Assembly: GCF_000496695.1 (NCBI RefSeq)
Contig: NZ_BAUJ01000038.1
Location: forward strand, 1-51,599
DNA: 51,599 bases
Direction: 5' to 3'
Source: Vibrio halioticoli NBRC 102217
Lineage (GTDB): Bacteria > Pseudomonadota > Gammaproteobacteria > Enterobacterales > Vibrionaceae
Positions 9,532-21,056 of this stretch are shown here, piece by piece. The number at the start of each line of letters is the position of its first letter. Within the stretch, counting starts at the first letter, position 1. Under the pieces are notes generated by a model, which had not been told where the DNA came from, did no database searches, and saw nothing but the letters and a program-made list of their open reading frames with translations. The translations under genes were made by a program, and so were the position numbers.

Positions 9532-9568
9532 TTGCTTAGGCGCGAAATTAGTGTATAATCTCGCGCCT
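9532..9568 (+). promoter_or_regulatory. rplJ promoter inside an inverted repeat
   Basis: TTGCTT (9532-9537), a 16-base spacer and TATAAT (9554-9559), then CTCGCGCCT. AGGCGCGA (9538-9545) and TCGCGCCT (9561-9568) form a perfect 8-bp inverted repeat around the -10 box, and an inner ATTA/TAAT extends the symmetry. The layout closely matches the rplK promoter at 8268-8305. Confidence 0.78.
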
Positions 9569-9803
9569 AATATTTGTGGTTGGGGCTAACTCAAACATTT
9601 CGATGTAAGAGTGAGTCTCCGTCCAAGACCGTAGGCGTCACAGGCTTTTTTTAGCGATGTGACTTAATAGTAAACCTACGTAGATGGTGCCCGATCTGAC
9701 AGAAAGCAAACTTGCAAAAGATTGCCTTTCTTCTGGGACTGCACCGTTTTTACTCTCACCAATTTTGGTGAGTGGTGTAACGACAACCAGGAGTAAATCC
9801 AAA
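9569..9803 (+). promoter_or_regulatory. L10 leader (autogenous regulation of rplJL-rpoBC)
   Basis: A 235-base untranslated region before rplJ. It contains the AAACCTACGTAGATGGTGC core typical of the L10(L12)4 binding leader in enterobacteria and vibrios. Further stem-loops near the gene include CTCACCAATTTTGGTGAG (9755-9772), just before the rplJ ribosome-binding site. A translatable extension from 9684 is leader, not protein. In E. coli, the L10-L7/L12 complex binds here and blocks rplJ translation. Confidence 0.8.
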
Positions 9804-10298
9804 ATGGCTTTAAACCTTCAAGACAAAAAAGCAATTGTTGCTGAAGTCAACGAAGCTGCCAGTGGTGCACTTTCTGCAGTTGTAGCTGATTCTCGTGGCG
9901 TTACTGTTGGCGCGATGACTTCTCTACGTAAACAAGCTCGTGAAGCTGGTGTTTACATGAGAGTTGTTCGTAACACTCTAGCACGCCGTGCAGTAGAAGG
10001 TACTGATTACGAGTGTCTATCTGACACTTTTACCGGTCCTACTCTAGTTGCATTCTCTAATGAGCACCCAGGTGCTGCAGCGCGTCTTTTCAAAGACTTC
10101 GCTAAAGAGAACAAAGATTTCGAGATCAAAGCTGCTGCATTTGAAGGCGCGGTTACTGACGCAGATGTACTAGCGACTCTACCAACTTACGACGAAGCTA
10201 TCGCACGCCTAATGATGTGCATGAAAGAAGCTTCTGCAGGCAAGCTGGTACGTACTATCGCTGCACTACGCGATCAAAAAGAAGAAGCAGCGGCTTAA
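9804..10298 (+). CDS. rplJ: 50S ribosomal protein L10
   Basis: L10 anchors the L7/L12 dimers on the ribosomal stalk and represses its own mRNA. It has 164 residues from ATG 9804 (E. coli 165), preceded by CAGGAG. The upstream in-frame extension begins inside the L10 leader and has no relatives. The N terminus [19 protein letters not shown] and the RNA-binding block [13 protein letters not shown] are typical. The C-terminal helix that binds L7/L12 ends in [12 protein letters not shown]. rplL follows after 57 bases. Confidence 0.98.
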   Translation: MALNLQDKKAIVAEVNEAASGALSAVVADSRGVTVGAMTSLRKQAREAGVYMRVVRNTLARRAVEGTDYECLSDTFTGPTLVAFSNEHPGAAARLFKDFAKENKDFEIKAAAFEGAVTDADVLATLPTYDEAIARLMMCMKEASAGKLVRTIAALRDQKEEAAA

Positions 10299-10355
10299 GC
10301 CTTGCTTTTTACTGGTTGCAAAATAAACTTATTGTTGACTTAAAAGAGAATTGTT

Positions 10356-10724
10356 ATGTCTATTACTAACGAGCAAATCCTAGACGCAGTTGCAGAAATG
10401 TCTGTAATGCAAGTTGTTGAGCTTATCGAAGCTATGGAAGAAAAATTCGGCGTATCTGCTGCAGCTGCAGTAGTTGCTGGTGGCGCAGCTGGCGGCGACG
10501 CTGCTGAAGAGCAAACTGAATTTGACGTAATCCTAACTGCAGTTGGCGGAAACAAAGTTTCTGTAATCAAAGCAGTACGTGGCGCTACAGGTCTTGGCCT
10601 GAAAGAAGCTAAAGGTCTAGTTGATAGTGCTCCTGCACCGCTTAAAGAAGCTGTTTCTAAAGAAGAAGCAGAAGCTCTTAAAGCTACTCTAGAAGAAGCT
10701 GGTGCTTCTGTTGAAGTTAAGTAA
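10356..10724 (+). CDS. rplL: 50S ribosomal protein L7/L12
   Basis: The acidic stalk protein present as several dimers per ribosome, which recruits and activates translational GTPases. It has 122 residues (E. coli 121). The N-terminal dimerisation domain ([20 protein letters not shown]), the flexible Ala/Gly hinge ([18 protein letters not shown]) and the C-terminal domain with [20 protein letters not shown] are clear. It is followed by the attenuator that sets the ratio between stalk proteins and RNA polymerase. Confidence 0.98.
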   Translation: MSITNEQILDAVAEMSVMQVVELIEAMEEKFGVSAAAAVVAGGAAGGDAAEEQTEFDVILTAVGGNKVSVIKAVRGATGLGLKEAKGLVDSAPAPLKEAVSKEEAEALKATLEEAGASVEVK

Positions 10725-10756
10725 TTATTACTTGATTTCTTAGCCGTATGGCTAAT

Positions 10757-10787
10757 GGCTGGTGGTTTATTAACCACCGGCCTTTTT
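10757..10787 (+). terminator. Attenuator between rplL and rpoB
   Basis: The hairpin GGCtGGTGGTT / AACCACCgGCC (10757-10782) followed by TTTTT, 33 bases after rplL. No new strong promoter is evident before rpoB, so by analogy with E. coli this is a partial terminator that lowers rpoBC expression relative to rplJL. Confidence 0.85.
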
Positions 10788-10843
10788 GCGCTGTAGGGTT
10801 CTGGCGTTTTTTCACTGTTTCGTCGCCTTAATCCGAGCAAAAC

Positions 10844-10869
10844 CAATACTCTATTTCTTTTGAGTATTG
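10844..10869 (+). other. Hairpin in the rplL-rpoB spacer, possible RNase III site
   Basis: CAATACTC (10844-10851) and GAGTATTG (10862-10869) pair perfectly around a 10-base U-rich loop. E. coli has an RNase III processing site in the same spacer. Equivalence here is inference from position. Confidence 0.4.
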
Positions 10870-10955
10870 TTACTTTAAACAGTTGTTAGTCTCTGTCTTT
10901 TGTTTTGTGCAAATAATCGACAGTTGGGTCACTTATCAGCGAGCTGAGGAACCCC

Positions 10956-13900
10956 ATGGTTTACTCTTATACCGAGAAAAAGCGCATCCGTAAGGATTTT
11001 GGTACTCGTCCACAAGTATTGGACGTTCCATACCTGCTATCGATCCAGCTTGATTCTTTCGATAAATTCATCGAACAGGATCCTGAAGGACAATACGGTC
11101 TAGAAGCTGCTTTTCGTTCTGTTTTTCCAATTCAGAGCTACAACGGCAATTCTGAGCTGCAATACGTTAGCTACCGTCTTGGTGAACCAGTATTTGATGT
11201 TAAAGAATGTCAAATCCGAGGTGTCACTTATTCAAAACCGCTGCGCGTTAAGCTGCGTCTAGTTGTATTCGACAAAGACGCACCAGCTGGTACTGTAAAA
11301 GATATTAAAGAACAAGAAGTCTACATGGGTGAAATTCCACTCATGACTGACAATGGTACCTTCGTGATCAATGGTACCGAGAGGGTTATCGTATCCCAGC
11401 TTCACAGAAGCCCTGGTGTATTCTTCGACAGCGATAAGGGTAAGACTCACTCTTCTGGTAAAGTTCTGTATAACGCGCGCGTTATTCCTTACCGTGGTTC
11501 ATGGTTAGACTTTGAATTCGATCCAAAAGATAGCCTGTTTGTCCGTATCGACCGTCGTCGTAAACTTCCTGCGTCTATTATCCTACGTGCGTTGGGTAAA
11601 TCGACTGAAGAGATCCTAGATCTGTTCTTCGAAAAAGTGCGTTTTGAAGTTCAAAACCAAACTCTAATGATGGAGTTGGTACCAGAGCGTCTACGTGGCG
11701 AAACTGCTTCTTTTGATATTGAAGCAAACGGTAAAACTTACATTGAAGCTGGTCGTCGTGTTACAGCTCGTCATATCCGCAATCTTGAAAAAGATGGCGT
11801 TGAGTTCATCGAAGTACCTGTTGAGTACATCGTTGGTAAAGTAGCTTCTAAAGACTACATTGACGAGAACACTGGCGAAATCGTTGTAGGCGCGAACCAA
11901 GAGTTCAGCCTAGAAAGCCTAGCGAACCTAGCGCAAGCTGGTCACTCTAAACTAGAAGTACTGTTCACGAACGACCTAGATCACGGTCCATTCATGTCAG
12001 ATACACTTCGTGGTGATAGTACTACTGACCGTCTATCTGCATTGGTAGAAATCTACCGCATGATGCGCCCTGGCGAGCCACCAACGAAAGAAGCAGCTGA
12101 ATCTTTATTCGCAAGCTTGTTCTTCTCTGAAGAACGTTACGACCTATCAACGGTAGGCCGTATGAAGTTCAACAGCTCTATCATGCGTGAAGACGCAGGT
12201 GAGCAAGGTATTCTTGACGAAACCGATATCATTGAAGTGATGAAGAAACTCATCTCTATCCGTAATGGTAAAGGCGAAGTTGATGATATCGACCACCTTG
12301 GTAACCGTCGTATTCGCTCTGTAGGCGAAATGGCAGAAAACCAATTCCGTGTTGGTCTTGTTCGTGTTGAACGTGCTGTTAAAGAACGTTTAAGCCTTGG
12401 TGACCTTGATGCAATCATGCCTCAAGATCTAATCAACGCTAAGCCAATTTCTGCGGCAGTGAAAGAGTTCTTTGGCTCTTCACAGTTGTCTCAGTTTATG
12501 GATCAGAACAACCCGCTTTCAGAAGTTACTCACAAACGTCGTATCTCAGCGTTAGGTCCTGGCGGTCTAACTCGTGAGCGTGCTGGCTTTGAGGTTCGTG
12601 ACGTTCACGTTACGCACTACGGTCGTCTATGTCCGATCGAAACTCCTGAAGGTCCAAACATCGGTTTGATTAACTCACTATCTGCGTACGCACGTTGTAA
12701 TGAGTTTGGTTTCCTTGAAACCCCTTACCGTCGCGTTGTTGACGGTGTAGTAACCGAAGATGTTGATTACCTATCTGCAATCGAAGAAGGTCAATACGTT
12801 ATCGCTCAGGCGAACACAGTACTGACTGCAGACAACCTATTTGCTGACGAATTGATCACTGCCCGCTTGAAGGGTGAATCAGGTCTGCACCCACGTGAAA
12901 ACGTGAGTTACATGGATGTCGCGACGAACCAGGTAGTATCTATCGCTGCATCTCTAATCCCATTCCTAGAGCACGATGATGCAAACCGTGCATTGATGGG
13001 TGCGAACATGCAACGTCAGGCAGTTCCTACACTTAAGGCTGATAAGCCTCTAGTAGGTACTGGTGTTGAACGCAACATTGCGGTTGACTCTGGTGTTACA
13101 GCGGTAGCGAAACGTGGCGGTACAGTTCAGTCTGTAGACGCATCACGTATCGTTGTTAAGGTTAATGAAAATGAATTGGTACCTGGCGAAGCTGGTATCG
13201 ATATCTACAACCTGACTAAATACACGCGTTCTAACCAGAACACTTGTATTAACCAACGTCCAACCGTGCTACCTGGCGAACCAGTAGCTAAAGGTGACGT
13301 TCTAGCAGATGGTCCTTCTACCGACCTTGGCGAATTGGCTCTTGGCCAAAACATGCGTATCGCATTCATGCCTTGGAATGGTTATAACTTTGAGGATTCA
13401 ATCCTAGTTTCTGAGCGTGTAGTACAAGAAGATCGCTTTACTACTATCCACATCCAAGAGCTTTCTTGTGTGGCGCGTGATACTAAGCTTGGTTCTGAAG
13501 AAATCACTGCTGATATTCCAAACGTAGGTGAAGCTGCTCTATCTAAACTAGATGAGTCAGGTATCGTTTACATTGGTGCTGAAGTTAAGGGTGGCGACAT
13601 CCTAGTTGGTAAAGTGACGCCTAAAGGTGAAACACAGCTAACTCCTGAAGAGAAACTATTACGAGCTATCTTCGGTGAAAAAGCATCTGACGTTAAAGAT
13701 ACTTCACTGCGTGTACCTAACTCTGTTTCAGGTACCATCATTGACGTTCAAGTCTTCACTCGCGATGGCGTAGAGAAAGACAAGCGTGCTCTAGAAATTG
13801 AGCAAATGCAGCTAAAAGAAGCGAAGAAAGACCTTACTGAAGAATTCCAGATTCTTGAGGGTGGCCTTCTAAACCGTGTTCGTGCTGTATTGATTGCTGG

Positions 13901-14984
13901 TGGTTACTCAGAAGCGAAACTGGACACTATTAACCGCAAACAGTGGTTAGAACTAAATCTTGAAGATGACGCACTGCAATCTCAACTTGAGCAACTTGCA
14001 GAGCAATACGACGAGCTAAAAGCTGATTTCGATAAGAAATTTGAAACTAAGCGTCGTAAGATCACTCAAGGTGATGATCTAGCACCTGGCGTTCTTAAGA
14101 TCGTTAAAGTTTACCTAGCGGTTAGACGTCGTATCCAGCCTGGTGACAAGATGGCGGGTCGTCACGGTAACAAGGGTGTAATCTCTAAGATCAACCCTGT
14201 TGAAGACATGCCTTACGATGAGAAAGGTCAACCGGTCGATATCGTTCTGAACCCACTAGGTGTACCATCACGTATGAACATCGGTCAGATCCTTGAAGTT
14301 CACTTGGGTCTAGCAGCTAAAGGTATCGGTGACAAGATCAACCAAATGGTTAAAGAGCAACAGGAACTGGCTAAGTTCCGTGAGTTCTTACAGAAGGTTT
14401 ATGATCTTGGTGATACTCGTCAAAACGTAGATATTGCTGAACTATCGGACGATCAAGTTCGTACGCTAGTTAAGAACCTACGTGGCGGTCTACCAATTGC
14501 GACTCCAGTATTTGATGGTGCTTCTGAGACGAACATCAAGAAACTACTGAAACTAGGCGATCTACCAGAATCTGGTCAGCTTACCTTGTTTGATGGTCGT
14601 ACCGGTGATGCGTTTGAGCGTCCTGTAACTGTAGGTTACATGTACATGCTGAAACTGAACCACTTGGTTGATGACAAGATGCACGCACGTTCTACTGGCT
14701 CTTACAGCCTAGTAACTCAGCAACCACTTGGTGGTAAAGCTCAGTTCGGTGGTCAGCGTTTCGGTGAGATGGAAGTATGGGCACTAGAAGCATACGGTGC
14801 TGCTTACACTCTACAAGAAATGCTAACCGTTAAGTCGGATGACGTGAATGGCCGTACTAAGATGTATAAAAACATCGTAGATGGTAACCACTCGATGGAA
14901 CCAGGCATGCCGGAATCATTCAACGTATTGTTGAAAGAAATCCGCTCGCTAGGTATTAACATCGAGCTAGAAGACGAAGAGTAA
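10956..14984 (+). CDS. rpoB: DNA-directed RNA polymerase subunit beta
   Basis: The beta subunit forms one pincer of RNA polymerase and most of the rifampicin pocket. It has 1342 residues, exactly the E. coli length, with no insertion or deletion evident. The rifampicin region reads [20 protein letters not shown] followed by [10 protein letters not shown], so the residues equivalent to E. coli D516, H526 and S531 are wild type. Near the C terminus [13 protein letters not shown] carries active-site lysines. ATG 10956 is preceded by GAGGAACCCC. It shares the rplJ transcript through the attenuator, and rpoC follows after 81 bases. Confidence 0.99.
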   Translation: MVYSYTEKKRIRKDFGTRPQVLDVPYLLSIQLDSFDKFIEQDPEGQYGLEAAFRSVFPIQSYNGNSELQYVSYRLGEPVFDVKECQIRGVTYSKPLRVKLRLVVFDKDAPAGTVKDIKEQEVYMGEIPLMTDNGTFVINGTERVIVSQLHRSPGVFFDSDKGKTHSSGKVLYNARVIPYRGSWLDFEFDPKDSLFVRIDRRRKLPASIILRALGKSTEEILDLFFEKVRFEVQNQTLMMELVPERLRGETASFDIEANGKTYIEAGRRVTARHIRNLEKDGVEFIEVPVEYIVGKVASKDYIDENTGEIVVGANQEFSLESLANLAQAGHSKLEVLFTNDLDHGPFMSDTLRGDSTTDRLSALVEIYRMMRPGEPPTKEAAESLFASLFFSEERYDLSTVGRMKFNSSIMREDAGEQGILDETDIIEVMKKLISIRNGKGEVDDIDHLGNRRIRSVGEMAENQFRVGLVRVERAVKERLSLGDLDAIMPQDLINAKPISAAVKEFFGSSQLSQFMDQNNPLSEVTHKRRISALGPGGLTRERAGFEVRDVHVTHYGRLCPIETPEGPNIGLINSLSAYARCNEFGFLETPYRRVVDGVVTEDVDYLSAIEEGQYVIAQANTVLTADNLFADELITARLKGESGLHPRENVSYMDVATNQVVSIAASLIPFLEHDDANRALMGANMQRQAVPTLKADKPLVGTGVERNIAVDSGVTAVAKRGGTVQSVDASRIVVKVNENELVPGEAGIDIYNLTKYTRSNQNTCINQRPTVLPGEPVAKGDVLADGPSTDLGELALGQNMRIAFMPWNGYNFEDSILVSERVVQEDRFTTIHIQELSCVARDTKLGSEEITADIPNVGEAALSKLDESGIVYIGAEVKGGDILVGKVTPKGETQLTPEEKLLRAIFGEKASDVKDTSLRVPNSVSGTIIDVQVFTRDGVEKDKRALEIEQMQLKEAKKDLTEEFQILEGGLLNRVRAVLIAGGYSEAKLDTINRKQWLELNLEDDALQSQLEQLAEQYDELKADFDKKFETKRRKITQGDDLAPGVLKIVKVYLAVRRRIQPGDKMAGRHGNKGVISKINPVEDMPYDEKGQPVDIVLNPLGVPSRMNIGQILEVHLGLAAKGIGDKINQMVKEQQELAKFREFLQKVYDLGDTRQNVDIAELSDDQVRTLVKNLRGGLPIATPVFDGASETNIKKLLKLGDLPESGQLTLFDGRTGDAFERPVTVGYMYMLKLNHLVDDKMHARSTGSYSLVTQQPLGGKAQFGGQRFGEMEVWALEAYGAAYTLQEMLTVKSDDVNGRTKMYKNIVDGNHSMEPGMPESFNVLLKEIRSLGINIELEDEE

Positions 14985-15023
14985 TTCTTTTCTTATAAGA
15001 GAAAAGTGATTACTTGGTAAGAG

Positions 15024-15044
15024 GGCGCTCCTCGAGCGCCTTTT
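15024..15044 (+). other. rpoB-rpoC intercistronic hairpin
   Basis: GGCGCTC (15024-15030), loop CTC and GAGCGCC (15034-15040), then TTTT. It looks like a short intrinsic terminator, but rpoC follows 21 bases later with no promoter in between. A partial attenuator or an mRNA-stabilising hairpin is more likely than full termination. Confidence 0.5.
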
Positions 15045-15065
15045 AACTCCTTGCAGGAGCTGACA

Positions 15066-18000
15066 GTGAAAGATTTACTAAACTTTCTTAAAGCACAACA
15101 CAAGACTGAAGAATTTGATGCAATCAAAATCGGTCTTTCTTCACCGGACATGATTCGTTCATGGTCTTTTGGTGAAGTGAAAAAGCCAGAGACGATCAAC
15201 TATCGTACGTTCAAACCTGAACGTGATGGTTTGTTCTGTGCGCGTATTTTTGGCCCAGTCAAAGATTACGAATGTCTATGTGGCAAATACAAGCGTCTGA
15301 AGCACCGCGGTGTTATCTGTGAGAAGTGTGGCGTAGAAGTTACACAAACTAAAGTTCGTCGTGACCGTATGGGCCACATCGAGCTGGCGTCGCCTGTAGC
15401 TCATATTTGGTTCCTAAAATCACTACCGTCTCGTATCGGTCTACTAATGGATATCCCACTGCGTGATATCGAACGTGTTCTTTACTTCGAAATGTACGTA
15501 GTAACAGAACCGGGTATGACAGATCTAGAAAAAGGTCAGATGCTTACTGAAGAAGAGTATCTAGACAAGCTAGAAGAGTGGGGTGACGAGTTCACTGCTA
15601 AGATGGGTGCAGAAGCGATCAAAGATCTGCTTTCTACCATGGATCTTGTGCAAGAAGCTGAACTAATGCGCGAAGAGTTAGAAACAACTAACTCTGAAAC
15701 TAAGCGTAAAAAAGTTACGAAGCGCTTGAAGCTAGTTGAAGCATTTGTTTCTTCGGGTAACAACCCAGAATGGATGATTCTGACTGTACTTCCAGTACTT
15801 CCACCAGATCTACGTCCACTAGTTCCACTAGATGGCGGTCGTTTTGCGACTTCAGATCTGAACGACCTATACCGTCGTGTTATTAACCGTAACAACCGTT
15901 TGAAGCGTCTACTAGAGCTATCAGCTCCGGACATCATCGTACGTAACGAAAAACGTATGTTGCAAGAGTCTGTTGATGCCCTTCTAGATAACGGTCGTCG
16001 CGGTCGTGCTATCACAGGTTCTAACAAACGTCCTCTTAAATCTCTTGCTGATATGATCAAGGGTAAACAAGGTCGTTTCCGTCAGAACTTGCTTGGTAAG
16101 CGTGTAGACTACTCTGGCCGTTCTGTAATCACAGTAGGTCCATACCTTCGTCTGCACCAATGTGGTCTTCCTAAGAAGATGGCACTTGAGCTATTCAAAC
16201 CATTCATCTACAGCAAGCTTGAGCTTCGTGGTCTAGCGACAACGATCAAAGCGGCTAAGAAAATGGTAGAGCGCGAAGAAGCGGTTGTTTGGGATATCCT
16301 AGACGAAGTTATTCGTGAACACCCAGTACTATTGAACCGTGCACCTACACTTCACCGTCTAGGTATCCAAGCGTTCGAACCAGTACTAATCGAAGGTAAA
16401 GCGATTCAGCTTCACCCACTAGTGTGTGCGGCATATAACGCCGACTTCGATGGTGACCAGATGGCGGTACACGTACCTCTAACTCTGGAAGCTCAGTTAG
16501 AAGCACGTACACTGATGATGTCGACAAACAACATTCTGTCGCCAGCGTCAGGTGATCCTATCATCGTACCTTCTCAGGACGTTGTATTGGGTCTTTACTA
16601 CATGACACGTGATAAGATCAACGTGAAAGGTGAAGGCATGTACCTTGCTGGCCCAGAAGAGGCTGAAAAGGCATACCGCACTAAGACCGCTGAACTACAC
16701 GCACGTGTTAAAGTTCGTCTTACTGAAACCATCAAAGATGATGAAGGTAATCTGACTACCGAAACTAAGCTATTTGATACGACGGTTGGTCGTGCAATGC
16801 TTTGGCAGATCGTTCCAGCGGGCCTACCGTTTGAACTAGTAAACCAAAAACTAGGTAAGAAGCAGATTTCTAAACTTCTTGATGAGGCTTACCGTAAGCT
16901 TGGCCTGAAAGACACTGTAGTCTTCGCTGACCAAATCATGTACACAGGTTTTGCATACGCTGCACTATCTGGCGTATCTGTTGGTATCGATGACATGGTG
17001 GTTCCTCAAGCTAAATACGATGAGATTGAATCAGCTGAAGAAGAAGTACGCGAAATCCAAGAGCAATACCAATCTGGTTTGGTAACTGCGGGTGAGCGTT
17101 ACAACAAAGTTATCGATATCTGGGCGTCTACCAACGACCGTGTTGCGAAAGCAATGATGGATAACCTATCTTCAGAAACTGTGATTAACCGTGATGGTGA
17201 AGAAGAACAACAAGAGTCTTTCAACAGCATCTACATGATGGCCGACTCCGGTGCTCGTGGTTCTGCAGCGCAGATTCGTCAGCTAGCGGGTATGCGTGGT
17301 CTGATGGCTCGTCCAGATGGTTCAATCATCGAGACGCCAATCACAGCGAACTTTAAAGAAGGTCTAAACGTACTTCAGTACTTTATCTCAACGCACGGTG
17401 CTCGTAAGGGTCTTGCGGATACAGCACTGAAAACAGCGAACTCCGGTTACCTAACGCGTCGTCTAGTAGACGTTGCACAGGACGTTGTAGTTCACGAACA
17501 CGATTGTGGCACTCATGAAGGTGTTGAAATGATGCCTCATATCGAGGGTGGTGACGTTAAAGTTCCACTTTCTGAATTGGCTCTAGGTCGTGTTGTTGCT
17601 GAAGACGTTCTGAAACCAGGTACTGAAGAAGTTCTGATTCCACGTAATACTCTAATTGATGAGAAGTGGTGTCAGGTAATGGACGAGAACTCTGTAGATC
17701 GAATGAAAGTTCGCTCAGTAGTTACTTGTGACGCTGACTTTGGTTGTTGTGCATTGTGTTACGGTCGTGACCTAGCACGTGGTCACCTAGTGAACCAAGG
17801 TGAAGCAGTTGGTGTTATCGCTGCTCAGTCTATCGGTGAACCTGGTACACAGCTTACAATGCGTACGTTCCACATCGGTGGTGCTGCTTCGACAGCGGCT
17901 GCTGAGAACAGCATTCAAACTAAGAACGACGGTACTCCTTTCCTTCATAACGTTAAATTCGTTGTGAACAAAGAAGGCAAACTAGTTGTGACTTCTCGTG

Positions 18001-19274
18001 CGTCTGAACTAACCATCGTTGATGCGTTAGGTCGTACAAAAGAGAAACACAAACTGCCGTACGGTACAGTTCTTAACATCAAAGAAAGCGATATCGAATC
18101 AGCTAAGCTTGAATCTGGTTATGTAATCGCTAACTGGGAAGCGCATACACTGCCAATCATCACTGAAGTGGCAGGTCGCATCCAGTACGTTGATATGATT
18201 GATGGCGTAACAGTTGCTCGTCACACTGATGACCTTACAGGTCTATCTTCAAGTGAAGTAACTGACCCAGCAGCACGTCCTGCTGCGGGTAAAGACATGC
18301 GTCCAGCTATCAAGCTTGTTGATGACAAAGGTAACGATGTAATGATCCCTGGTACTGATATGCCAGCTCAATACTTCCTACCGGGTAAAGCGATTGTAAA
18401 CATCGAAGATGGCGCTGAAGTTGGCGTTGGTGACACTCTTGCACGTATCCCTCAGAAATCTGGCGGAAACAAAGATATCACCGGTGGTCTACCACGCGTA
18501 GCCGACCTATTCGAAGCACGTAAGCCGAAAGAGCCTGCGATTCTTGCTGAGCACACAGGTACTGTGTCATTCGGTAAAGAAACGAAAGGTAAACGTCGCC
18601 TAGTAATCACTCGTGAAGGTGGAGACACTTACGAAGAGATGATTCCTAAGCATCGTCAGCTTAACGTATTCGAAGGTGAGAAGGTTGAACGTGGTGACGT
18701 AATCGCTGATGGTCCTGAGACTCCACATGACATCCTACGTTTACGTGGTATTCATGCTATGACTCAGTACATCGCTAACGAAGTACAAGAAGTTTACCGT
18801 CTACAAGGCGTTAAGATTAACGATAAGCACATCGAGACTATCGTTCGTCAAATGCTACGTAAGTGTACTATTACGCACACTGGTGACTCTGAGTTCCTAC
18901 CTGGCGAGCAAGTGGAATACTCACAAGTTAAGATTGCTAACCGTGCCCTAGAAGCAGAAGGCAAAGAGCCAGCTGGCTTTGAGCGTGAGCTACTAGGTAT
19001 CACTAAAGCATCTCTAGCAACTGAGTCGTTCATCTCTGCGGCATCGTTCCAGGAGACAACTCGCGTACTAACAGAAGCTGCGGTTTCTGGTAAGCGTGAT
19101 GAGCTACGTGGTCTGAAAGAAAACGTAATCGTGGGTCGTCTGATCCCAGCGGGTACGGGTTTTGCTTACCACCAAGATCGTCAAGCTAAGCGTGAAGATC
19201 AAGCGGGTCCATCTGCTGAACAAGCAACGGATAACCTAGCTGCACTATTGAACGCAGGTTTCTCTGACGAGTAA
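15066..19274 (+). CDS. rpoC: DNA-directed RNA polymerase subunit beta prime
   Basis: The catalytic subunit of RNA polymerase. The start is taken as GTG 15066 ([18 protein letters not shown]), which aligns with E. coli RpoC and has AGGAG 8 bases upstream. A TTG at 15051 would lie in that ribosome-binding site. It has 1402 residues (E. coli 1407). The N-terminal zinc finger is [20 protein letters not shown], the Mg2+ triad is in NADFDGDQ at about residue 458, and the second zinc site is [13 protein letters not shown]. The bridge and trigger helices ([16 protein letters not shown]) and the SI3 region are present. It ends with [12 protein letters not shown] before a strong terminator. Confidence 0.99.
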   Translation: MKDLLNFLKAQHKTEEFDAIKIGLSSPDMIRSWSFGEVKKPETINYRTFKPERDGLFCARIFGPVKDYECLCGKYKRLKHRGVICEKCGVEVTQTKVRRDRMGHIELASPVAHIWFLKSLPSRIGLLMDIPLRDIERVLYFEMYVVTEPGMTDLEKGQMLTEEEYLDKLEEWGDEFTAKMGAEAIKDLLSTMDLVQEAELMREELETTNSETKRKKVTKRLKLVEAFVSSGNNPEWMILTVLPVLPPDLRPLVPLDGGRFATSDLNDLYRRVINRNNRLKRLLELSAPDIIVRNEKRMLQESVDALLDNGRRGRAITGSNKRPLKSLADMIKGKQGRFRQNLLGKRVDYSGRSVITVGPYLRLHQCGLPKKMALELFKPFIYSKLELRGLATTIKAAKKMVEREEAVVWDILDEVIREHPVLLNRAPTLHRLGIQAFEPVLIEGKAIQLHPLVCAAYNADFDGDQMAVHVPLTLEAQLEARTLMMSTNNILSPASGDPIIVPSQDVVLGLYYMTRDKINVKGEGMYLAGPEEAEKAYRTKTAELHARVKVRLTETIKDDEGNLTTETKLFDTTVGRAMLWQIVPAGLPFELVNQKLGKKQISKLLDEAYRKLGLKDTVVFADQIMYTGFAYAALSGVSVGIDDMVVPQAKYDEIESAEEEVREIQEQYQSGLVTAGERYNKVIDIWASTNDRVAKAMMDNLSSETVINRDGEEEQQESFNSIYMMADSGARGSAAQIRQLAGMRGLMARPDGSIIETPITANFKEGLNVLQYFISTHGARKGLADTALKTANSGYLTRRLVDVAQDVVVHEHDCGTHEGVEMMPHIEGGDVKVPLSELALGRVVAEDVLKPGTEEVLIPRNTLIDEKWCQVMDENSVDRMKVRSVVTCDADFGCCALCYGRDLARGHLVNQGEAVGVIAAQSIGEPGTQLTMRTFHIGGAASTAAAENSIQTKNDGTPFLHNVKFVVNKEGKLVVTSRASELTIVDALGRTKEKHKLPYGTVLNIKESDIESAKLESGYVIANWEAHTLPIITEVAGRIQYVDMIDGVTVARHTDDLTGLSSSEVTDPAARPAAGKDMRPAIKLVDDKGNDVMIPGTDMPAQYFLPGKAIVNIEDGAEVGVGDTLARIPQKSGGNKDITGGLPRVADLFEARKPKEPAILAEHTGTVSFGKETKGKRRLVITREGGDTYEEMIPKHRQLNVFEGEKVERGDVIADGPETPHDILRLRGIHAMTQYIANEVQEVYRLQGVKINDKHIETIVRQMLRKCTITHTGDSEFLPGEQVEYSQVKIANRALEAEGKEPAGFERELLGITKASLATESFISAASFQETTRVLTEAAVSGKRDELRGLKENVIVGRLIPAGTGFAYHQDRQAKREDQAGPSAEQATDNLAALLNAGFSDE

Positions 19275-19295
19275 TCAGGCTTTCTAGTGAATAGC

Positions 19296-19322
19296 AAAAA
19301 GGCACCTTAGGGTGCCTTTTTT
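19296..19322 (+). terminator. Terminator of rpoBC
   Basis: AAAAAGGCACC, loop TTAG, GGTGCCTTTTTT, 22 bases after the rpoC stop codon. It is a perfect hairpin with a 6-T tract. Confidence 0.93.
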
Positions 19323-19435
19323 AATGCCTGAAATTCAAAGATTATAGTGTGAGCAAAATGGAGATATAAAGGTACTGTGCTAACAGACAAGTGGTTAATC
19401 AATTTCCGATTAGGTGAGGGTATCGAGCTCGTAAG

Positions 19436-19470
19436 AAAACCTAGGAAGCAGTGGGCATCCTAGGTTTTTT
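19436..19470 (-). terminator. Terminator downstream of rsd (bidirectional)
   Basis: AAAACCTAGGA (19436-19446) and TCCTAGGTTTT (19458-19468), 11-bp arms with A and T tracts at both ends, so it can stop transcription in both directions. It separates convergent rpoC and rsd. I see nothing else in 19323-19435. Confidence 0.85.
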
Positions 19471-19484
19471 ATCAAAGTAGCACT

Positions 19485-19970
19485 CTAAGCGCCGGGTGGA
19501 ATCGCTAGACTATCGGCAATTAATTTAATAAGTAGGTCTTCTACTTCAAACCTAAGTTCTAGCACTTCACCAACCTTAGACATATCACTTTCAAAGTCAT
19601 GTAGGTCGTCATCACTGATTTCTGCATATTTATCAGTAAAGCTCAGCAAAGGTTCGGTTGTGAGTACAATCTTAGCGTAGGTGTGGCTGATTTCCTCAGT
19701 GGACTGAAAGCCCGTAGAGCTCCACTTATCCATGACCATGTCATAGATTTTAAAGTGACCTTCAGAGATGTAATCGACGAGATGTTGAGAAAACTCGTGA
19801 AGTTCTTCTTTGGATGGCAAGGTGACCACATTAGATGCAACCGAAGCTGGCTGTAATGCGGCAAGTTTCACGTATCTCACTAGTAACGCTTGTCGCGTCT
19901 CTAGCCAATGGTCAATGACCTCACTTGAGCCACCCCATTCTTCTTGTACTTGTCTGAATTTCTTTAGCAT
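19485..19970 (-). CDS. rsd: Rsd/AlgQ-family anti-sigma-70 regulator
   Basis: Rsd binds region 4 of free sigma-70 and favours the use of alternative sigma factors in stationary phase. The start is set at ATG 19970 (MLKKFRQVQEEWGG) because GAGG sits 8 bases before it; an ATG at 19976 lies only 2 bases from that site. It has 161 residues, the usual family length (E. coli 158). Conserved stretches include VIDHWLETRQALLVRYVKL, LVDYISEGHFKIYD and GEVLELRFEVEDLLI. It lies convergent to rpoC and divergent from nudC, the same neighbourhood (rsd-nudC-hemE) as in E. coli. Confidence 0.93.
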   Translation of the reverse strand: MLKKFRQVQEEWGGSSEVIDHWLETRQALLVRYVKLAALQPASVASNVVTLPSKEELHEFSQHLVDYISEGHFKIYDMVMDKWSSTGFQSTEEISHTYAKIVLTTEPLLSFTDKYAEISDDDLHDFESDMSKVGEVLELRFEVEDLLIKLIADSLAIPPGA

Positions 19971-20147
19971 GACCATGTCCTCATGATCCTTTACCGGTCA
20001 GGTAAAGCTCTCGAATACAACGAGAGGGTTCCATATTAATATCGAAATTATGTTTTACACCAACAGCTTTCAATCAATTCATTGTGCGACTGGTATAGAT
20101 TTAGATTGCCAGTAAAATGGTAGAACTGCAAGTAAAGAGATGATGAG

Positions 20148-20942
20148 ATGTTAAAAAAAAGTAAACATCAAATGATGGGTTATTGGCTGGTGGTCAATGG
20201 TAGTGACGTCTGGATGCAAGATATGCAAGTGCCTTTTGGTTGCGCCGAGTCACTTGGTCATGGTTTGGGGCAAGCACTTGATGGTGCGATAAAAATAGGG
20301 TTCTATGAGGGGCATCCTGTCTATTGGCTGAATGATTGCGATATCGAAGCCGAATTACCAATGGTGTCACTGCGAGCGTTATTAGAATTGCCTGAGCCGT
20401 TGTTCCTGTTGGTGAGCAAAGCGGTTCAATATGGACATATGACACAAACTAAGCGCTTTTGTGGGTGTTGTGGTGGTAGAAACAGCTTTAACCACAACCA
20501 ACTGGCGATGCAGTGTCAGCAATGCCGCACTCTTCATTATCCTCGTATTTTTCCATGCATTATCGTTGCTGTACGCAAAGAGCAACAAATCTTGCTGGCA
20601 CAACATCCAAGACACAAAGGCAATATGTATACCGTGATTGCCGGTTTTCTCGAAGTGGGAGAGACCTTAGAGCAATGTGTGGCACGAGAAGTGAAAGAAG
20701 AAACGGGAATTGAGATACAAAATATTCAATATTTTGGTAGCCAGCCTTGGGCATTTCCTAGCAGCATGATGATGGGCTTTTTAGCTGAGTATCAAAGTGG
20801 GGAAATTAAGCCGGATTACAATGAGCTCAGTGACGCAAAATGGTGTGATTACGATGACTTACCTGAGGTGGCTCCAAGTGGCACAATCGCTAAAGCACTG
20901 ATTGATGCCACGGTAAACGTGATAACCCATAGCAATAGCTAA
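20148..20942 (+). CDS. nudC: NAD+ diphosphatase / RNA NAD-decapping Nudix hydrolase
   Basis: NudC hydrolyses NAD(H) to NMN(H) and AMP and removes NAD caps from bacterial RNAs. It has 264 residues (E. coli 257). The order is an N-terminal domain, then a Cys4 zinc ribbon (FCGCCGG and QCQQC at about residues 104-125), then the Nudix box [20 protein letters not shown] running on into TGIE. The family-specific SQPWAFPSS motif that selects NAD(H) is present. It is divergent from rsd over a 177-base gap and upstream of hemE in the same direction (114-base gap). Confidence 0.96.
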   Translation: MLKKSKHQMMGYWLVVNGSDVWMQDMQVPFGCAESLGHGLGQALDGAIKIGFYEGHPVYWLNDCDIEAELPMVSLRALLELPEPLFLLVSKAVQYGHMTQTKRFCGCCGGRNSFNHNQLAMQCQQCRTLHYPRIFPCIIVAVRKEQQILLAQHPRHKGNMYTVIAGFLEVGETLEQCVAREVKEETGIEIQNIQYFGSQPWAFPSSMMMGFLAEYQSGEIKPDYNELSDAKWCDYDDLPEVAPSGTIAKALIDATVNVITHSNS

Positions 20943-21056
20943 CCTTCAGATTTTAGTACGTATAACTTGATCAACTGCGCAATCCTTAATTACAGCTCAT
21001 AAGTTAAAAGTGGTAACATAACGCTTTCGTAGTTAGGGACTAAGTAAGGCCTAGAA

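Noticed and set aside
9684..9803. A longer N terminus for L10
   Set aside because: It is the structured L10 leader. The real start, with its own ribosome-binding site, is at 9804.
10340..10846. A 168-codon frame antisense to rplL
   Set aside because: It mirrors the codon bias of rplL (Ala/Ser/Thr-rich shadow) and has no start context.
15051..15065. TTG as the rpoC start
   Set aside because: It would place the start inside the AGGAG ribosome-binding site. GTG 15066 aligns with E. coli RpoC.
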